64,000 nucleotides of DNA from Pseudomonas koreensis (lineage in GTDB: Bacteria; Pseudomonadota; Gammaproteobacteria; Pseudomonadales; Pseudomonadaceae): positions 372,001 through 436,000 of the forward strand of contig NZ_JAAQYM010000006.1 in NCBI RefSeq assembly GCF_012986595.1, in the 5' to 3' direction. Made by a program: the position numbers and the translations under genes. The notes beneath the pieces were generated by a model, which was given only the letters and a program-made list of their open reading frames with translations, did no database searches and was not told the origin of the DNA. This document shows, piece by piece, positions 1-8,434 of the stretch (its first letter is position 1; every line of letters starts with the position of its first letter).

Positions 1-162
1 TTCTATCTGTTTTATGCCTTGAACCATGGCCTGAGTGCCCCGGTCGCCACGCTGTGCACCGACATCACGCTGTCAGTGGTGGCGCTGAGTATTTTGCTGC
101 ATGGCATCAGTACCCAGCCGATCCTCGCTCGCTACGAACAATGGCAAAAACGAAAAAACTGA
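1..162 (+). CDS. Cation:proton antiporter, C-terminal end only (partial)
   Basis: The frame is open from the first base and ends at a TGA at 160-162, giving the last 53 residues of a protein whose start lies outside the window. It begins with a hydrophobic stretch containing LNHGLSAPVATLC, then a second hydrophobic segment (TLSVVALSILLHGIS), and ends in a short basic tail (QWQKRKN). This pattern resembles the last transmembrane helix and tail of NhaP/CPA1-type Na+(K+)/H+ antiporters in Pseudomonas, which exchange monovalent cations for protons across the inner membrane. The identification rests on a short fragment, so the family is probable and the cation unknown. Confidence 0.6.
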   Translation, partial: FYLFYALNHGLSAPVATLCTDITLSVVALSILLHGISTQPILARYEQWQKRKN

Positions 163-328
163 TTCTTCCTGCGTATGCTGCTGGAACAATCCATCGAACT
201 TTCTTCTGAAAATAAATGGATCCCTACACAGATCCTCGCAGTCACAACCATAACCCCTCGCTGGATGCACCCGGCGAGGTCCGGCAGGTTCGGTTCCCCT
301 GCGGCTTGCAGCCTATGAAAAGGAATCT

Positions 329-646
329 TTGGATAACAAGGTTACGGTCATGAAAGAATGCTCGACTCCTGCACAAATCAAGGCTTGCAGGGCCTTGGCC
401 CTGGAACGCAATCGTCAATTGTTCGAAGACGCCCACGCCCTCAATCGAGCGGCTCACGAGCTGCTGGAAGCGCACAATCTGGATATCGAACAGTTTGAAC
501 GCTATCGAGCGCTGCGCCGCAAAGCCGATGCGAAGTTCGAGGAAGCCATCGACCATTTGTGTGTCCTCAACGAGGACTTCCCGCCGATTCCGATGTCGCC
601 GCATCATTCGCAAGAACTGCGTCGGCAGCTTGAAACCGTCGAATGA
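329..646 (+). CDS. Small hypothetical protein, helical, charged
   Basis: A 105-residue soluble protein with no signal peptide or membrane segment. It is rich in Glu, Arg, Leu and Ala and should be almost entirely alpha-helical (for example ALERNRQLFEDAHALNR). I do not recognise a characterised family. The start is ambiguous: TTG at 329 has an AAGGAA a few bases upstream, while ATG at 350 also has an AAGG at a workable distance and would give 98 residues starting MKECSTPAQ. A strong hairpin terminator follows directly (651-700), so this is a single-gene unit. No function can be assigned. Confidence 0.7.
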   Translation: MDNKVTVMKECSTPAQIKACRALALERNRQLFEDAHALNRAAHELLEAHNLDIEQFERYRALRRKADAKFEEAIDHLCVLNEDFPPIPMSPHHSQELRRQLETVE

Positions 647-650
647 AAAA

Positions 651-700
651 CCGCCCAAAGAAAAGCCCGGCTGCGAAGTCCGGGCTTTTTCTTTGGGCGG
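651..700. terminator. Rho-independent terminator, bidirectional
   Basis: A stem of about 20 bp (651-670 pairing with 680-700) encloses a 9-base loop. The core is AAAGCCCGG / CCGGGCTTT, so it has an A-run on one side and a T-run on the other and can work in both directions. It sits between the convergent genes ending at 646 (+) and 704 (-). Confidence 0.85.
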
Positions 701-703
701 CGA

Positions 704-1249
704 TCAGCCTCCGGGATTGGTCACCTGAATGAACACCGCATAAGCCCCCAGCAGCATCCAGAACACCGCAAAGATCCACGGCGTGCGCACCGAGAACAGC
801 AGCGATTTGCGGTAACCCTTGTGGCTCGACTCCATTTCGCTGAACAGCGGCGATTCGTCGTAGGCCAGGCCCATCAGCGGTTCGCTCTGCAGCAACTGAC
901 TTTGCTTGAAGTGCCAGTGATCAATGATGTCGTACGCCGCCCGAATGCCCGGCCAGGCGTTGAGCGAACTGAGCAACCCGAGCAGCGCCAGAAAAGGTGG
1001 CACCACCAGAGTGAACAACTTGCCCCACTCAGGGTTGAGGTTGGCCATGCATGAAGCGAACGCGATCACCAGAAACGATTGCGCCGCCAGATAGGCGTCG
1101 GTGCGGTTGGCGAGGATGCTGGTTTCGTACTGGATCTCGCGACGGTAGAAATCCAGGCGTTCCTTGGGCGAGCCAAACATTTTCGCATCGTGTTCGGTGA
1201 GGGTTTCTTCAGCAGTCGGCTCGGTGAGTATGCGAGACAAGGGAAACAC
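704..1249 (-). CDS. Hypothetical membrane protein with three predicted TM segments
   Basis: 181 residues. A charged N-terminus (about 1-50) precedes three hydrophobic segments: about 53-72 (AYLAAQSFLVIAFASC), 79-100 (LFTLVVPPFLALLGLLSS) and 156-177 (TPWIFAVFWMLLGAYAVF). The soluble stretch between the second and third contains WHFKQSQLLQSEPLMG. This suggests an inner-membrane protein of unknown role. The frame opens with a GTG at 1249 whose spacing to an upstream GGAG is too short. A TTG at 1240 is better placed for that GGAG, and ATG at 1180 (MFGSPKERLDF) is a third option. No family was recognised and the neighbours do not suggest a pathway. Confidence 0.65.
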   Translation of the reverse strand: MFPLSRILTEPTAEETLTEHDAKMFGSPKERLDFYRREIQYETSILANRTDAYLAAQSFLVIAFASCMANLNPEWGKLFTLVVPPFLALLGLLSSLNAWPGIRAAYDIIDHWHFKQSQLLQSEPLMGLAYDESPLFSEMESSHKGYRKSLLFSVRTPWIFAVFWMLLGAYAVFIQVTNPGG

Positions 1250-1297
1250 GCTCCGGGGGCAGGGAAAGTGTTTAGAAGCGCCTCGTCACGCACTAGT

Positions 1298-3241
1298 TCA
1301 GCCGGATCTGCCGCTCGGTCGTTTCATCGATTGGCCGATGATGTCCATCAGATTGAGTTGAGTGAACGGTTTGGGCAGACGCGGCAACTGAGCGGCGAAG
1401 CCTTCCAGGCGCTCGGCGTAGCCAGTGGCCAGAATGATCGGCAGGTCCGGTTTGAGCAGACGCACTGCATGAGCCAGTTGCGCGCCGCTCATCTGCGGCA
1501 TGGCCATGTCGGTGATCATCAGGTCGACGACCTGGCCCTGATCCAGCAGTGCCAGCGCTTTCGCGCCAGAAGTGGCGCTGAGCACCCGATGCCCAAGGTC
1601 TTCAAGCAGCAACGTGGTGCTGGTCAATACCAGCGAATCGTCATCCACCACCAGCACGCTGAGCCGCGGCACCGTAACCGTTTCTGCGTCAGGCACGACC
1701 GACGACTTCGTCACGCCGTCAGCGACCACCGGCAACCACAGTTCCGCTGTCGTGCCACGCCCCTTCTGGCTTTTGAGGATAAAGCGGCCACCGAGCTGTT
1801 CGATAAATCCGTGCACCATCGACAACCCCAGCCCGGTGCCCTTGCCCAGGCCTTTGGTGGTAAAGAACGGATCCGCGGCTGACGCCAGCGTCCGCTCGTC
1901 CATGCCTTCACCGGTGTCGATCAGGCTCAGGCAGACATAGCGCCCCGCTGTCAGGGCGCAATGGTTTTGTTCGAGAACGACCTCGGCACGTGCGCTGATT
2001 GCCACGCTGCCGCCATCGGGCATGGCGTCCCGGGCATTGGTGGCCAGGTTGAGCACCGCCAGTTCCAATTGGTTGGTGTCGGCCAGCACCCGCTCCAGCC
2101 CTTCGGGCAGGGAGGTCTCGATGCTGATCCCCGGCCCCAGCGAACTGCGCAACAACCCGGTGATGCCTTGCACCAGTTGGACGAGATCGACCGGCTCGGT
2201 CTTGAGTTCCTGACGCCGGGCAAAGGCCAGCATGCGCTGGGTCAGCGACACGCCACGCAGCGCGCCCTGGGTGGCGTTTTCCAGCAGGCGGCTGACTTTC
2301 GGGTCGTCGCCGACCCGCTTGCGCACGATCTCGAGGTTGCCGAGGATCACGGTCAGCAGGTTGTTGAAGTCATGGGCGATGCCGCCGCTGAGTTGGCCGA
2401 TGGCCTGCAGCTTCTGCGCCTGGAACAGGGCTTCGCGGGTTTTCTCCAGGGCCTGCTGCGACTGATGGACTTCCGTCACGTCACGGGTAATTTTCGCGAA
2501 GCCGAGCAAGGTCCCGGTTTCGCCCCGAATGGCGTCCACCACCACATGGGCAAAGAATCGGCTGCCATCCTTGCGCACCCGCCAGCTTTTGTTTTCGAAA
2601 CGCCCTTCCCGCGCCGCTATTTCCAGCGCCCGCTGCGGCTCGCCGCGCTCACGGTCTTCAGCGGTGTAGAAGATTGAAAAATGCTCGCCGATGATTTCTT
2701 CCGGCAGGTAACCCTTGATCCGCTGGGCGCCCTGGTTCCAGTTGGAAACCCGACCATCGGGGCTGAGCATGTAGAGCGCGTAGTCCGTGACGCCCTGCAC
2801 CAGCAGGCGGAACTGCTGCTCGCTTTGCTTGAGGGTTTCTTCGGCCATCTTGCGGTCGGTCAGGTCGCGGGTGATCTTGGCGAACCCCAGCAGCGTACCG
2901 TCCGGATCGATGATCGGGTCGATTACCACGTGGGACCAGAAATGCGTGCCGTCCTTGCGCACCCGCCAGCCTTCGCCTTCGAACCGCCCTTCGCGGATCG
3001 CCGTGTCCAGCGCACGTTGCGGCAAGCCCGCCGCGCGGTCCTGCTCGGTGTAGAACCGCGAGAAATGCTCGCCGAGAATCTCTTGCTTCTCGTAGCCCTT
3101 GAAGCGTTTGGCGCCAGAGTTCCAGCTGGTGATGATGCCGTCGGGATCGATCATGTAAATGGCATAATCGACCACCGCATCGATCAGCAGACGAAAACGC
3201 ATCTCCTCGATCGCGGCGGTTTTGCTCGGGTTGTCACTCAT
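1298..3241 (-). CDS. Hybrid sensor histidine kinase, PAS-PAS-HisKA-HATPase-REC
   Basis: 647 residues from the ATG at 3241 (MSDNPSKTAA); the frame stays open to 3310 but that extension looks untranslated. There is no membrane segment, so it is a cytoplasmic sensor. Two PAS domains (about 12-130 and 140-258) are clear tandem duplicates, sharing GEHFS.FYT.. and GRFE..SWRVRKDG-type blocks. The HisKA box holds the phospho-accepting His290 in GGIAHDFNN. The ATPase has the N-box NLATNARDAMPDGG (about 398-411) and G-boxes to GTGLGLS. A C-terminal receiver (about 526-640) has the acidic pocket VVDDD and phosphoacceptor Asp578 in MITDMAMP. Autophosphorylation followed by His-to-Asp transfer inside the protein is expected. 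PAS ligand and downstream partner are unknown, and no separate regulator is adjacent. Confidence 0.88.
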   Translation of the reverse strand: MSDNPSKTAAIEEMRFRLLIDAVVDYAIYMIDPDGIITSWNSGAKRFKGYEKQEILGEHFSRFYTEQDRAAGLPQRALDTAIREGRFEGEGWRVRKDGTHFWSHVVIDPIIDPDGTLLGFAKITRDLTDRKMAEETLKQSEQQFRLLVQGVTDYALYMLSPDGRVSNWNQGAQRIKGYLPEEIIGEHFSIFYTAEDRERGEPQRALEIAAREGRFENKSWRVRKDGSRFFAHVVVDAIRGETGTLLGFAKITRDVTEVHQSQQALEKTREALFQAQKLQAIGQLSGGIAHDFNNLLTVILGNLEIVRKRVGDDPKVSRLLENATQGALRGVSLTQRMLAFARRQELKTEPVDLVQLVQGITGLLRSSLGPGISIETSLPEGLERVLADTNQLELAVLNLATNARDAMPDGGSVAISARAEVVLEQNHCALTAGRYVCLSLIDTGEGMDERTLASAADPFFTTKGLGKGTGLGLSMVHGFIEQLGGRFILKSQKGRGTTAELWLPVVADGVTKSSVVPDAETVTVPRLSVLVVDDDSLVLTSTTLLLEDLGHRVLSATSGAKALALLDQGQVVDLMITDMAMPQMSGAQLAHAVRLLKPDLPIILATGYAERLEGFAAQLPRLPKPFTQLNLMDIIGQSMKRPSGRSG

Positions 3242-3338
3242 CAAATTCACCGCTGGTTTTTTCCTCGTGCAAGTATGCGGCAATCCGGCGCCTTGGGAAG
3301 GTGCAAACACGCTTCAATTCACGGCGTGAGCAGTGTGC

Positions 3339-5606
3339 TTATTGAGAAGGCGCGCCGAGGGACCACCAGCGAGGCAACAGTTGCTGGATGCGCGGTTCGG
3401 CAAACCGGTCATCGATCAGCATCACCACGCCGCGATCCTGTCGTGTGCGGATCACGCGCCCGGCGGCCTGCACCACTTTCTGCACCCCCGGATACAGATA
3501 GGTGTAGTCGTAACCGGCACCGAAAATCGCCGCCATGCGCCGCTTCAACTGCTCGTTGACCGGGTTGAGCTGAGCCAGCCCCAGCGTGGCGATGAACGCG
3601 CCGATCAGGCGTGCACCGGGCAGGTCGATGCCCTCGCCGAATGCACCGCCCAACACCGCGAAGCCAACCCCCTGGTTCTCGGCAGTGAACTGGTCGAGGA
3701 ACGCTTGCCGCTGCCCTTCGGCCATGCCTCGGGACTGCTGCCACAGGTTGATGTGCGGATGCCGTTCGGCGAGCAGCGTCAGCACCTGCTGCAGGTAATC
3801 GAAGCTGCTGAAGAAGGCCAGGTAGTTGCCCGGACGTTCACTGAACTGGCGGGCGATCAGTTCGACGATCGGCTCCAGCGACGCCTGACGGTGGTTGAAG
3901 CGCGTGGAAATCCGGCTGACGATCTGCACCTGCAACTGTTCGGCACTGAACGGTGATTCCACGTCGATCCATACCGTGTCGGCCGGTGTGCCGAGCAAAT
4001 CGGCGTAATAGTGCCGCGGGCTGAGCGTCGCGGAGAACAGCACGCTGCTGCGCGCCGCTTTCAGGCGTGGGCCAATGAACGCGGCCGGCACCACATTGCG
4101 CAGGCACAGTTGCGACAGCGGCCGTTTGCGGTCGAGGTCGCGCTTGCTGATGTCGAACAGGTAATGCTCGTCGAACAGCTCCGCGACCCGGCCGAACTGC
4201 AGCATGTCGAAATAGAACGTCTGCAGGGCGCTGTCGAGTCCCTGCGGATGGTCGTTGAGGTAATCGCCAATCGCCGCGCTGCACAGGGACACCGCTTGCA
4301 GCAGTTTTTCCGGAGCCTTGTCGTAGGCTTGATACGGGGCCAGTTGCGGCTGGTGCAGCGCGTTCCACTCACGGTTGACCCGTTGCAGCGACTTCTTCAG
4401 CGCTTCAGGCGCCGACTTGCGCACACTGGCGAGGGCGGCCTGATCAAGACTGGCGCTGTACATCGAGCGCCCGCGCTCGACCAGGTTGTGCGCTTCATCG
4501 GCCAAGACCGCGACTTTCCACTGATTGAGCTGGGAGAGACCAAACAGCAGTGCGCTGAAATCGAAGTAATAGTTGTAGTCCGCCACCACCACGTCGGCCC
4601 AGCGCGCCATTTCCTGGCTCAGGTAATACGGGCACACCGTGTGCTGGCGGGCCACATCGCGCATCGCCGCCTGATCGAGCAGACTGATGCGGCTGGCCGC
4701 TTCGCGGGCGGCGGGCAGGCGATCATAAAAGCCTTGGGCAAACGGGCACGAGTCGCCATGACAGGCTTTGTCCAGGTGTTCGCAGGCCTTGTCCCGGGCG
4801 ACCATCTCCAGCACCCGCAAGGGCAAGGTTTCACATTGATCGAACAACACCTGACTGGCATCCAGCGCGAGTTTGCGCCCCGGGGTCTTGGCGGTCAGGA
4901 AGAACACCTTGTCCAGTTGCTGCGGCGCCAGCGCCTTGAGCATCGGGAACAGCGTGCCGAGGGTCTTGCCGATCCCGGTGGGCGCCTGGGCCATCAGGCA
5001 GCGGCCGGTGCTGACCGCCTTGAACACCGACTCGGCCAGATGCCGCTGGCCGGGACGAAAGTCCGTGTGGGGAAAGGTCAACGCCTGCGCCGCCCGATTA
5101 CGGGCCTCGCGATGGGCCATCTCCTGCTCGGCCCAGTCGAGAAACAACCGGCACTGTGCCTCGAAAAAAACCTGCAAGTCGCAGGCGCTGAAGGCCTCGA
5201 CCAGGCAGGTTTCCTTCTCGCTGACGATGTCGAAATACACCAGCGCCAGATTGATCTGCTCCAGCGCAAGCTTGCGGCACATCAGCCAGCCGTAGATTTT
5301 CGCCTGCGCCCAATGCAACTGACGATGGTTGGCCGGTTGTTTGCTCAGGTCGCCGCGATAGGTTTTGACTTCTTCCAGGCAGTTTTGCGCCGGGTCATAG
5401 CCGTCCGCCCTGCCCTTGACCTTCAGTTGCAGAAACTCGCCTTCCAGCGCCACTTCGCTCTGGTACTGGTCGCTGCGCCGCGAGGCCACCGTGCGGTGCC
5501 CGAGCATGCCTTCGAGCGCTGTCGGCGACGGGGTAAACCGCAGGTCGAGGTCGCCGGTCTTGGCCGTGAACTCACACAATGCACGCACCGCAATGCTGTA
5601 GCTCAA
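3339..5606 (-). CDS. ATP-dependent DNA helicase, XPD/DinG-like, with nuclease-like N-terminus
   Basis: 755 residues from a TTG at 5606. That start is favoured because a GGAG lies 8 bases upstream and TTGA overlaps the stop of the nuclease gene before it by 4 bases; an ATG at 5624 is the alternative. The N-terminal ~150 residues include GRADGYDP...LEEVKTYRGD, resembling the PD-(D/E)xK nuclease core found in RecB/Cas4-type domains. The SF2 helicase part has a Walker A (APTGIGKTLGTLFP), a cysteine cluster (CEHLDKACHGDSCPF plus a later CPYY) typical of the 4Fe-4S domain of XPD/DinG enzymes, a DEAH box (LADEAHNLVERGR) and motif VI (QAAGRVIRTRQDRG). It probably unwinds DNA 5'-3' during repair. Coupling to the FAN1-like gene supports a repair role. 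Confidence 0.87.
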   Translation of the reverse strand: MSYSIAVRALCEFTAKTGDLDLRFTPSPTALEGMLGHRTVASRRSDQYQSEVALEGEFLQLKVKGRADGYDPAQNCLEEVKTYRGDLSKQPANHRQLHWAQAKIYGWLMCRKLALEQINLALVYFDIVSEKETCLVEAFSACDLQVFFEAQCRLFLDWAEQEMAHREARNRAAQALTFPHTDFRPGQRHLAESVFKAVSTGRCLMAQAPTGIGKTLGTLFPMLKALAPQQLDKVFFLTAKTPGRKLALDASQVLFDQCETLPLRVLEMVARDKACEHLDKACHGDSCPFAQGFYDRLPAAREAASRISLLDQAAMRDVARQHTVCPYYLSQEMARWADVVVADYNYYFDFSALLFGLSQLNQWKVAVLADEAHNLVERGRSMYSASLDQAALASVRKSAPEALKKSLQRVNREWNALHQPQLAPYQAYDKAPEKLLQAVSLCSAAIGDYLNDHPQGLDSALQTFYFDMLQFGRVAELFDEHYLFDISKRDLDRKRPLSQLCLRNVVPAAFIGPRLKAARSSVLFSATLSPRHYYADLLGTPADTVWIDVESPFSAEQLQVQIVSRISTRFNHRQASLEPIVELIARQFSERPGNYLAFFSSFDYLQQVLTLLAERHPHINLWQQSRGMAEGQRQAFLDQFTAENQGVGFAVLGGAFGEGIDLPGARLIGAFIATLGLAQLNPVNEQLKRRMAAIFGAGYDYTYLYPGVQKVVQAAGRVIRTRQDRGVVMLIDDRFAEPRIQQLLPRWWSLGAPSQ

Positions 5607-7255
5607 GCGCTCTGCTCCGCCCATTGCACGTAACACACGGCGACCGGCATCTGGTGTTCGTGGCAGAACTCCAGCCAGCGCAGTTGGTTGTCCTGCAAGC
5701 GGTCCCCGGGGCCTTTGACTTCGATCATGCGGTAGGTCTTGTGCTGCGGCCAGAACTGGATCAGGTCCGGCATGCCGGCGCGGTTGGCCTTGATGTCGAG
5801 CAGCAGGCGGTTGAACCAGTGCTTGAGGTGTTCGGCCGGCAAGCACGCCAGCGCCTGCTCGAGCAGTTGTTCATTCAACGCACCCCAGAACACGAACGGC
5901 GACTGCACGCCCCATTTGGCCACGAAGCGCTCGCGAATGGTCGCCGCATAACGGCCGTCGTCGAGTTGATCGAGACAGGCCTGGAACAACTCCGCGCGGC
6001 GTTGCTGAAAGTCTTCGTTGAGCAGATCCACCGGCCCGCGTTGAAACGGATGAAAGAACGCCCCCGGCAGCGGCGCGAAGATCGCCGGCCAGCACAGCAG
6101 GCCAAACAGCGAGTTGATCAGGCTGTTTTCCACGTAGTGCACCGGGCCGCTGTCTTCGTGCAGATGCGCCTGCACGTAGAACTCCACTGACAATTCCGGG
6201 TCGGTGCGTGGCAATTGCAGGTCGAGGCGCTCGACCGGGCGCGGCGCTGCCCGTTTGAGCGGCGGCCCGCCGAGCTTGCGCCGCAGTCGCGGCAGCATCC
6301 GTTGCAGGCTCTGCCGTTCGGCGGCGCTTTCCGGCGCCTGTTCGGCGTGGGTCGCGAGTTCCAGCGCCAGGGCGTATTCGCCGCAGCGCTCCAGCACGCG
6401 AATCATTCGCTGACGGGCGCCGGGGTACGCGCATTCGCGGTAAATGCTCAGGGCCAGGGCAAACTCGCTGATGCGCTCGCAATACTGGCCGATCTGGAAC
6501 AGCACTTTGCCGCGTCGGCGTTGCAGCCACGGGTTGGCAAACTGCAGCGCGCTGACCTGCTCGACAATGGTTTCCAGCGGTTCACCGGCCTCGAAGCGCA
6601 ACTGGCAGTGATGCAGGAACAGGCAGGCGTCGACGTCTTCACGGCTGCGCAGGCCGCGGGAGTCGGCGCAGAACTCGACTTTTTCGTAGGTAAAGATGCC
6701 AAGATCGGCTAGGACGAACTCCGACCAGTCCTGGTACAGGTTGCCGAAGAACATCAGCCGCAGGCGGTCGCACAGGTCCATGATGGTCAGGCTGAACAAG
6801 CGTTCATCGAGCGTCGGCGCCCACTCGCACAGGCTGCGTGATTCAGTGAACTGCTCGGCCAGCGCCTGCAGCCATTCGTCCTTGCGGCCCTTGGGTTGCT
6901 CGATCACGCTGCCGAACGCCTGCAGCAGTTCTGCCTTGAGCAACACGTCGAACACCTCGGTCAGCGTCAACCGGGCCTGATCGTCGAGCCAGCCGTGACT
7001 CAGTAAAGGGTGCGCGGCGTCGCTGATGTCACCGATTTCGCTGTAGTTGAGTTTGCCGAGACGAAAATGCACACCCTTGCGCATGACCATGCGCACCAGC
7101 AGCCCCTGCGATGCACGCGGCAGCGCCTTGAAGTCGCGGATAAACCCGTGCTCGGCTTCACTCATCACGTCGGCATAGCGAAGCTCAAGCCAATCAAGCA
7201 CTTGCCGGAAGTTGTTGAGGTAATAGAACGGGTCGTCGAGGGGGTTTGCAGTCAC
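5603..7255 (-). CDS. VRR-NUC domain nuclease, FAN1 (Fanconi-associated nuclease 1) homologue
   Basis: 550 residues. The N-terminal half (about 1-330) is helical, with the FAN1-type opening YYLNNFRQVLDWLELRYADV and tetratricopeptide-like repeats. The C-terminal VRR-NUC domain carries the catalytic pattern of the PD-(D/E)xK superfamily: GMPDLIQFWP followed by MIEVKGPGDRLQDNQ, then a conserved end VAVCYVQW. FAN1 proteins are structure-specific nucleases that incise 5' flaps and help unhook interstrand crosslinks. Its stop overlaps the start of the XPD/DinG-like helicase by 4 bases, so the two are made from one message and may act on the same substrate. The start at 7255 is the first ATG in frame and matches the family. 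Confidence 0.9.
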   Translation of the reverse strand: MTANPLDDPFYYLNNFRQVLDWLELRYADVMSEAEHGFIRDFKALPRASQGLLVRMVMRKGVHFRLGKLNYSEIGDISDAAHPLLSHGWLDDQARLTLTEVFDVLLKAELLQAFGSVIEQPKGRKDEWLQALAEQFTESRSLCEWAPTLDERLFSLTIMDLCDRLRLMFFGNLYQDWSEFVLADLGIFTYEKVEFCADSRGLRSREDVDACLFLHHCQLRFEAGEPLETIVEQVSALQFANPWLQRRRGKVLFQIGQYCERISEFALALSIYRECAYPGARQRMIRVLERCGEYALALELATHAEQAPESAAERQSLQRMLPRLRRKLGGPPLKRAAPRPVERLDLQLPRTDPELSVEFYVQAHLHEDSGPVHYVENSLINSLFGLLCWPAIFAPLPGAFFHPFQRGPVDLLNEDFQQRRAELFQACLDQLDDGRYAATIRERFVAKWGVQSPFVFWGALNEQLLEQALACLPAEHLKHWFNRLLLDIKANRAGMPDLIQFWPQHKTYRMIEVKGPGDRLQDNQLRWLEFCHEHQMPVAVCYVQWAEQSA

Positions 7256-7460
7256 GGGAATTCTGGGCCATGGCGAGCGAATACTGGTTATGCGTACAGA
7301 TAACAGCTCTGCCCGGTCGCGTGCAAACGGAAAAAGATCAATGGCAGCGGCAATCAGGATTTTTTCAGGGTGCCATCGAACTTTTCCCGGCTGGATGGCA
7401 CCAACCGCGTTAGAGACCGAAGACGGTCAATTCATATGGAATGAGGTATTTGAGGTGGGT

Positions 7461-7685
7461 ATGAACATCAAGACTCTGGGTCTTCCCCTGGCGGTAGCCG
7501 CCTTTCTGGCATTGGGCGGTTGCTCGACGCCAACCGTGGTGACCCTGCAGAACGGCACTCAGTATTTGACCAAGGACATGCCGAAAACCAAGAACAAGGA
7601 CGGGTTCTATGAGTTCGAGGATATTTCCGGGACCAAGGTGAGAGTCCGCGGTGATGAGGTCGCGACTGTTCGCAAGGAAGACTGA
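7461..7685 (+). CDS. YgdI/YgdR-type small lipoprotein (DUF903)
   Basis: 74 residues. The ATG at 7461 is preceded by GAGGTGGG and begins a lipoprotein signal MNIKTLGLPLAVAAFLALGG with lipobox LGGC, placing the lipidated Cys at residue 21. The mature ~54 residues (VVTLQNGTQYLTKDMPK, FEDISGTKVRVRGDEV) match the small SH3-like beta domain of the YgdI/YgdR/DUF903 family. The role of this family in the envelope is not established. A REP-like inverted repeat follows directly and may stabilise or terminate the transcript. The frame extends upstream to 7290, but the lipoprotein signal fixes the start. Confidence 0.85.
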   Translation: MNIKTLGLPLAVAAFLALGGCSTPTVVTLQNGTQYLTKDMPKTKNKDGFYEFEDISGTKVRVRGDEVATVRKED

Positions 7686-7699
7686 CCCCTCGGTACAGA

Positions 7700-7798
7700 T
7701 GTAGGAGCTGCCGAAGGCTCGGGCCGCGATCGGACGATCTTTTGACTTTGATTTTATAAAACAAGATCAAAAGATCGCAGCCTGCGGCAGCTCCTACA
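7700..7798. repeat. REP-like inverted repeat pair, TGTAGGAGCTGCC family
   Basis: Two inverted copies of a unit starting TGTAGGAGCTGCCG flank an A/T-rich centre with GATCTTTTGA-type sequence. The outer ends (7700 onward and the stretch ending at 7798) are complementary. Related copies in this window lie at 10391-10548, 15480-15550, 50332-50354 and 54829-54906. It lies between convergent genes. Confidence 0.85.
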
Positions 7799-7821
7799 GA
7801 GGTCAGTCAAAGTGCTGGGTG

Positions 7822-8196
7822 TTACTCGAAAGCAGGCAGACCCATAATGCTGTGATCGCAGCTGAAATACTGTTCGCCGCGGCGCGCCAGTTCGGCTTGC
7901 AGGCGTCGGCAGCGCTCCAGATCCAGTTGGGTCATACGGTCGATACTCAGGTTGCCAGTGGCCTGCTGTTGTTTGCCGTCGCCCAGGCGGAAGGTCACGA
8001 ATGGCTGTTCCGGCTGGATCTGAAACAGGCTTTTCTCTTCGACCGGCTCAGTGGCTTCGGTCTTCGCCGGTTTCGGCAGTTGATCGGTACTGATCCCGTA
8101 GCGGCTCAGAATCGAGGTTGGCGGCAGATCGGCCCAGGCATTGGCCGCTAACAGCGCCAGTCCGACAATCCCGACATACCCCTTGACCCTTCTCAC
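7822..8196 (-). CDS. Small exported hypothetical protein
   Basis: 124 residues from a GTG at 8196, chosen because AGGAGA lies 7 bases upstream; the frame extends 7 codons further to 8217 without a comparable site. A basic start (VRRVKG) is followed by a hydrophobic signal segment (YVGIVGLALLAANAWA) with a probable cleavage after AWA, so the protein is likely periplasmic. The mature part contains a Pro/Glu-rich stretch (KPAKTEATEPVEEK) and a C-terminal LERCRRLQAELARRGEQYFSC with two cysteines that could form a disulphide. I do not recognise the family. It stands alone between two repeat elements. Confidence 0.68.
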   Translation of the reverse strand: MRRVKGYVGIVGLALLAANAWADLPPTSILSRYGISTDQLPKPAKTEATEPVEEKSLFQIQPEQPFVTFRLGDGKQQQATGNLSIDRMTQLDLERCRRLQAELARRGEQYFSCDHSIMGLPAFE

Positions 8197-8326
8197 GTGT
8201 GCATCTCCTGTACTCAATGGCGACTAGCTGTAGAACGTGTGTGCACGTGCTGGCTTTAGGCCGCTTTTGCTGTTTACAGAGCTTTTGAGTCAGGGCGTGG
8301 CTGTCGAGTCACTTCTAACACCCGAT

Positions 8327-8421
8327 TGTGGCGAGGGAGCTTGCTCCCGCTTCAGCGCGTAGCGCTCACAAAGTCTTCAGGGCCGCTTCGCGCCCCAGCG
8401 GGAGCAAGCTCCCTCGCCACA
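8327..8421. repeat. REP-like inverted repeat, TGTGGCGAGGGAGC family
   Basis: A perfect 25-bp inverted repeat (8327-8351 against 8397-8421) with core GGGAGCTTGCTCCC / GGGAGCAAGCTCCC separated by 45 bases. The same element occurs at 18606-18697, and a related GGGAGCGAGC form at 25769-25852. This copy lies just past the stop of the 617-residue lipase and could end or stabilise its mRNA. Confidence 0.88.
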
Positions 8422-8434
8422 GGTTACGGAGGCA

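Noticed and set aside
7256..7460. N-terminal extension of the small lipoprotein to 7290
   Set aside because: The lipoprotein signal peptide and lipobox must be at the N-terminus, so translation starts at 7461.
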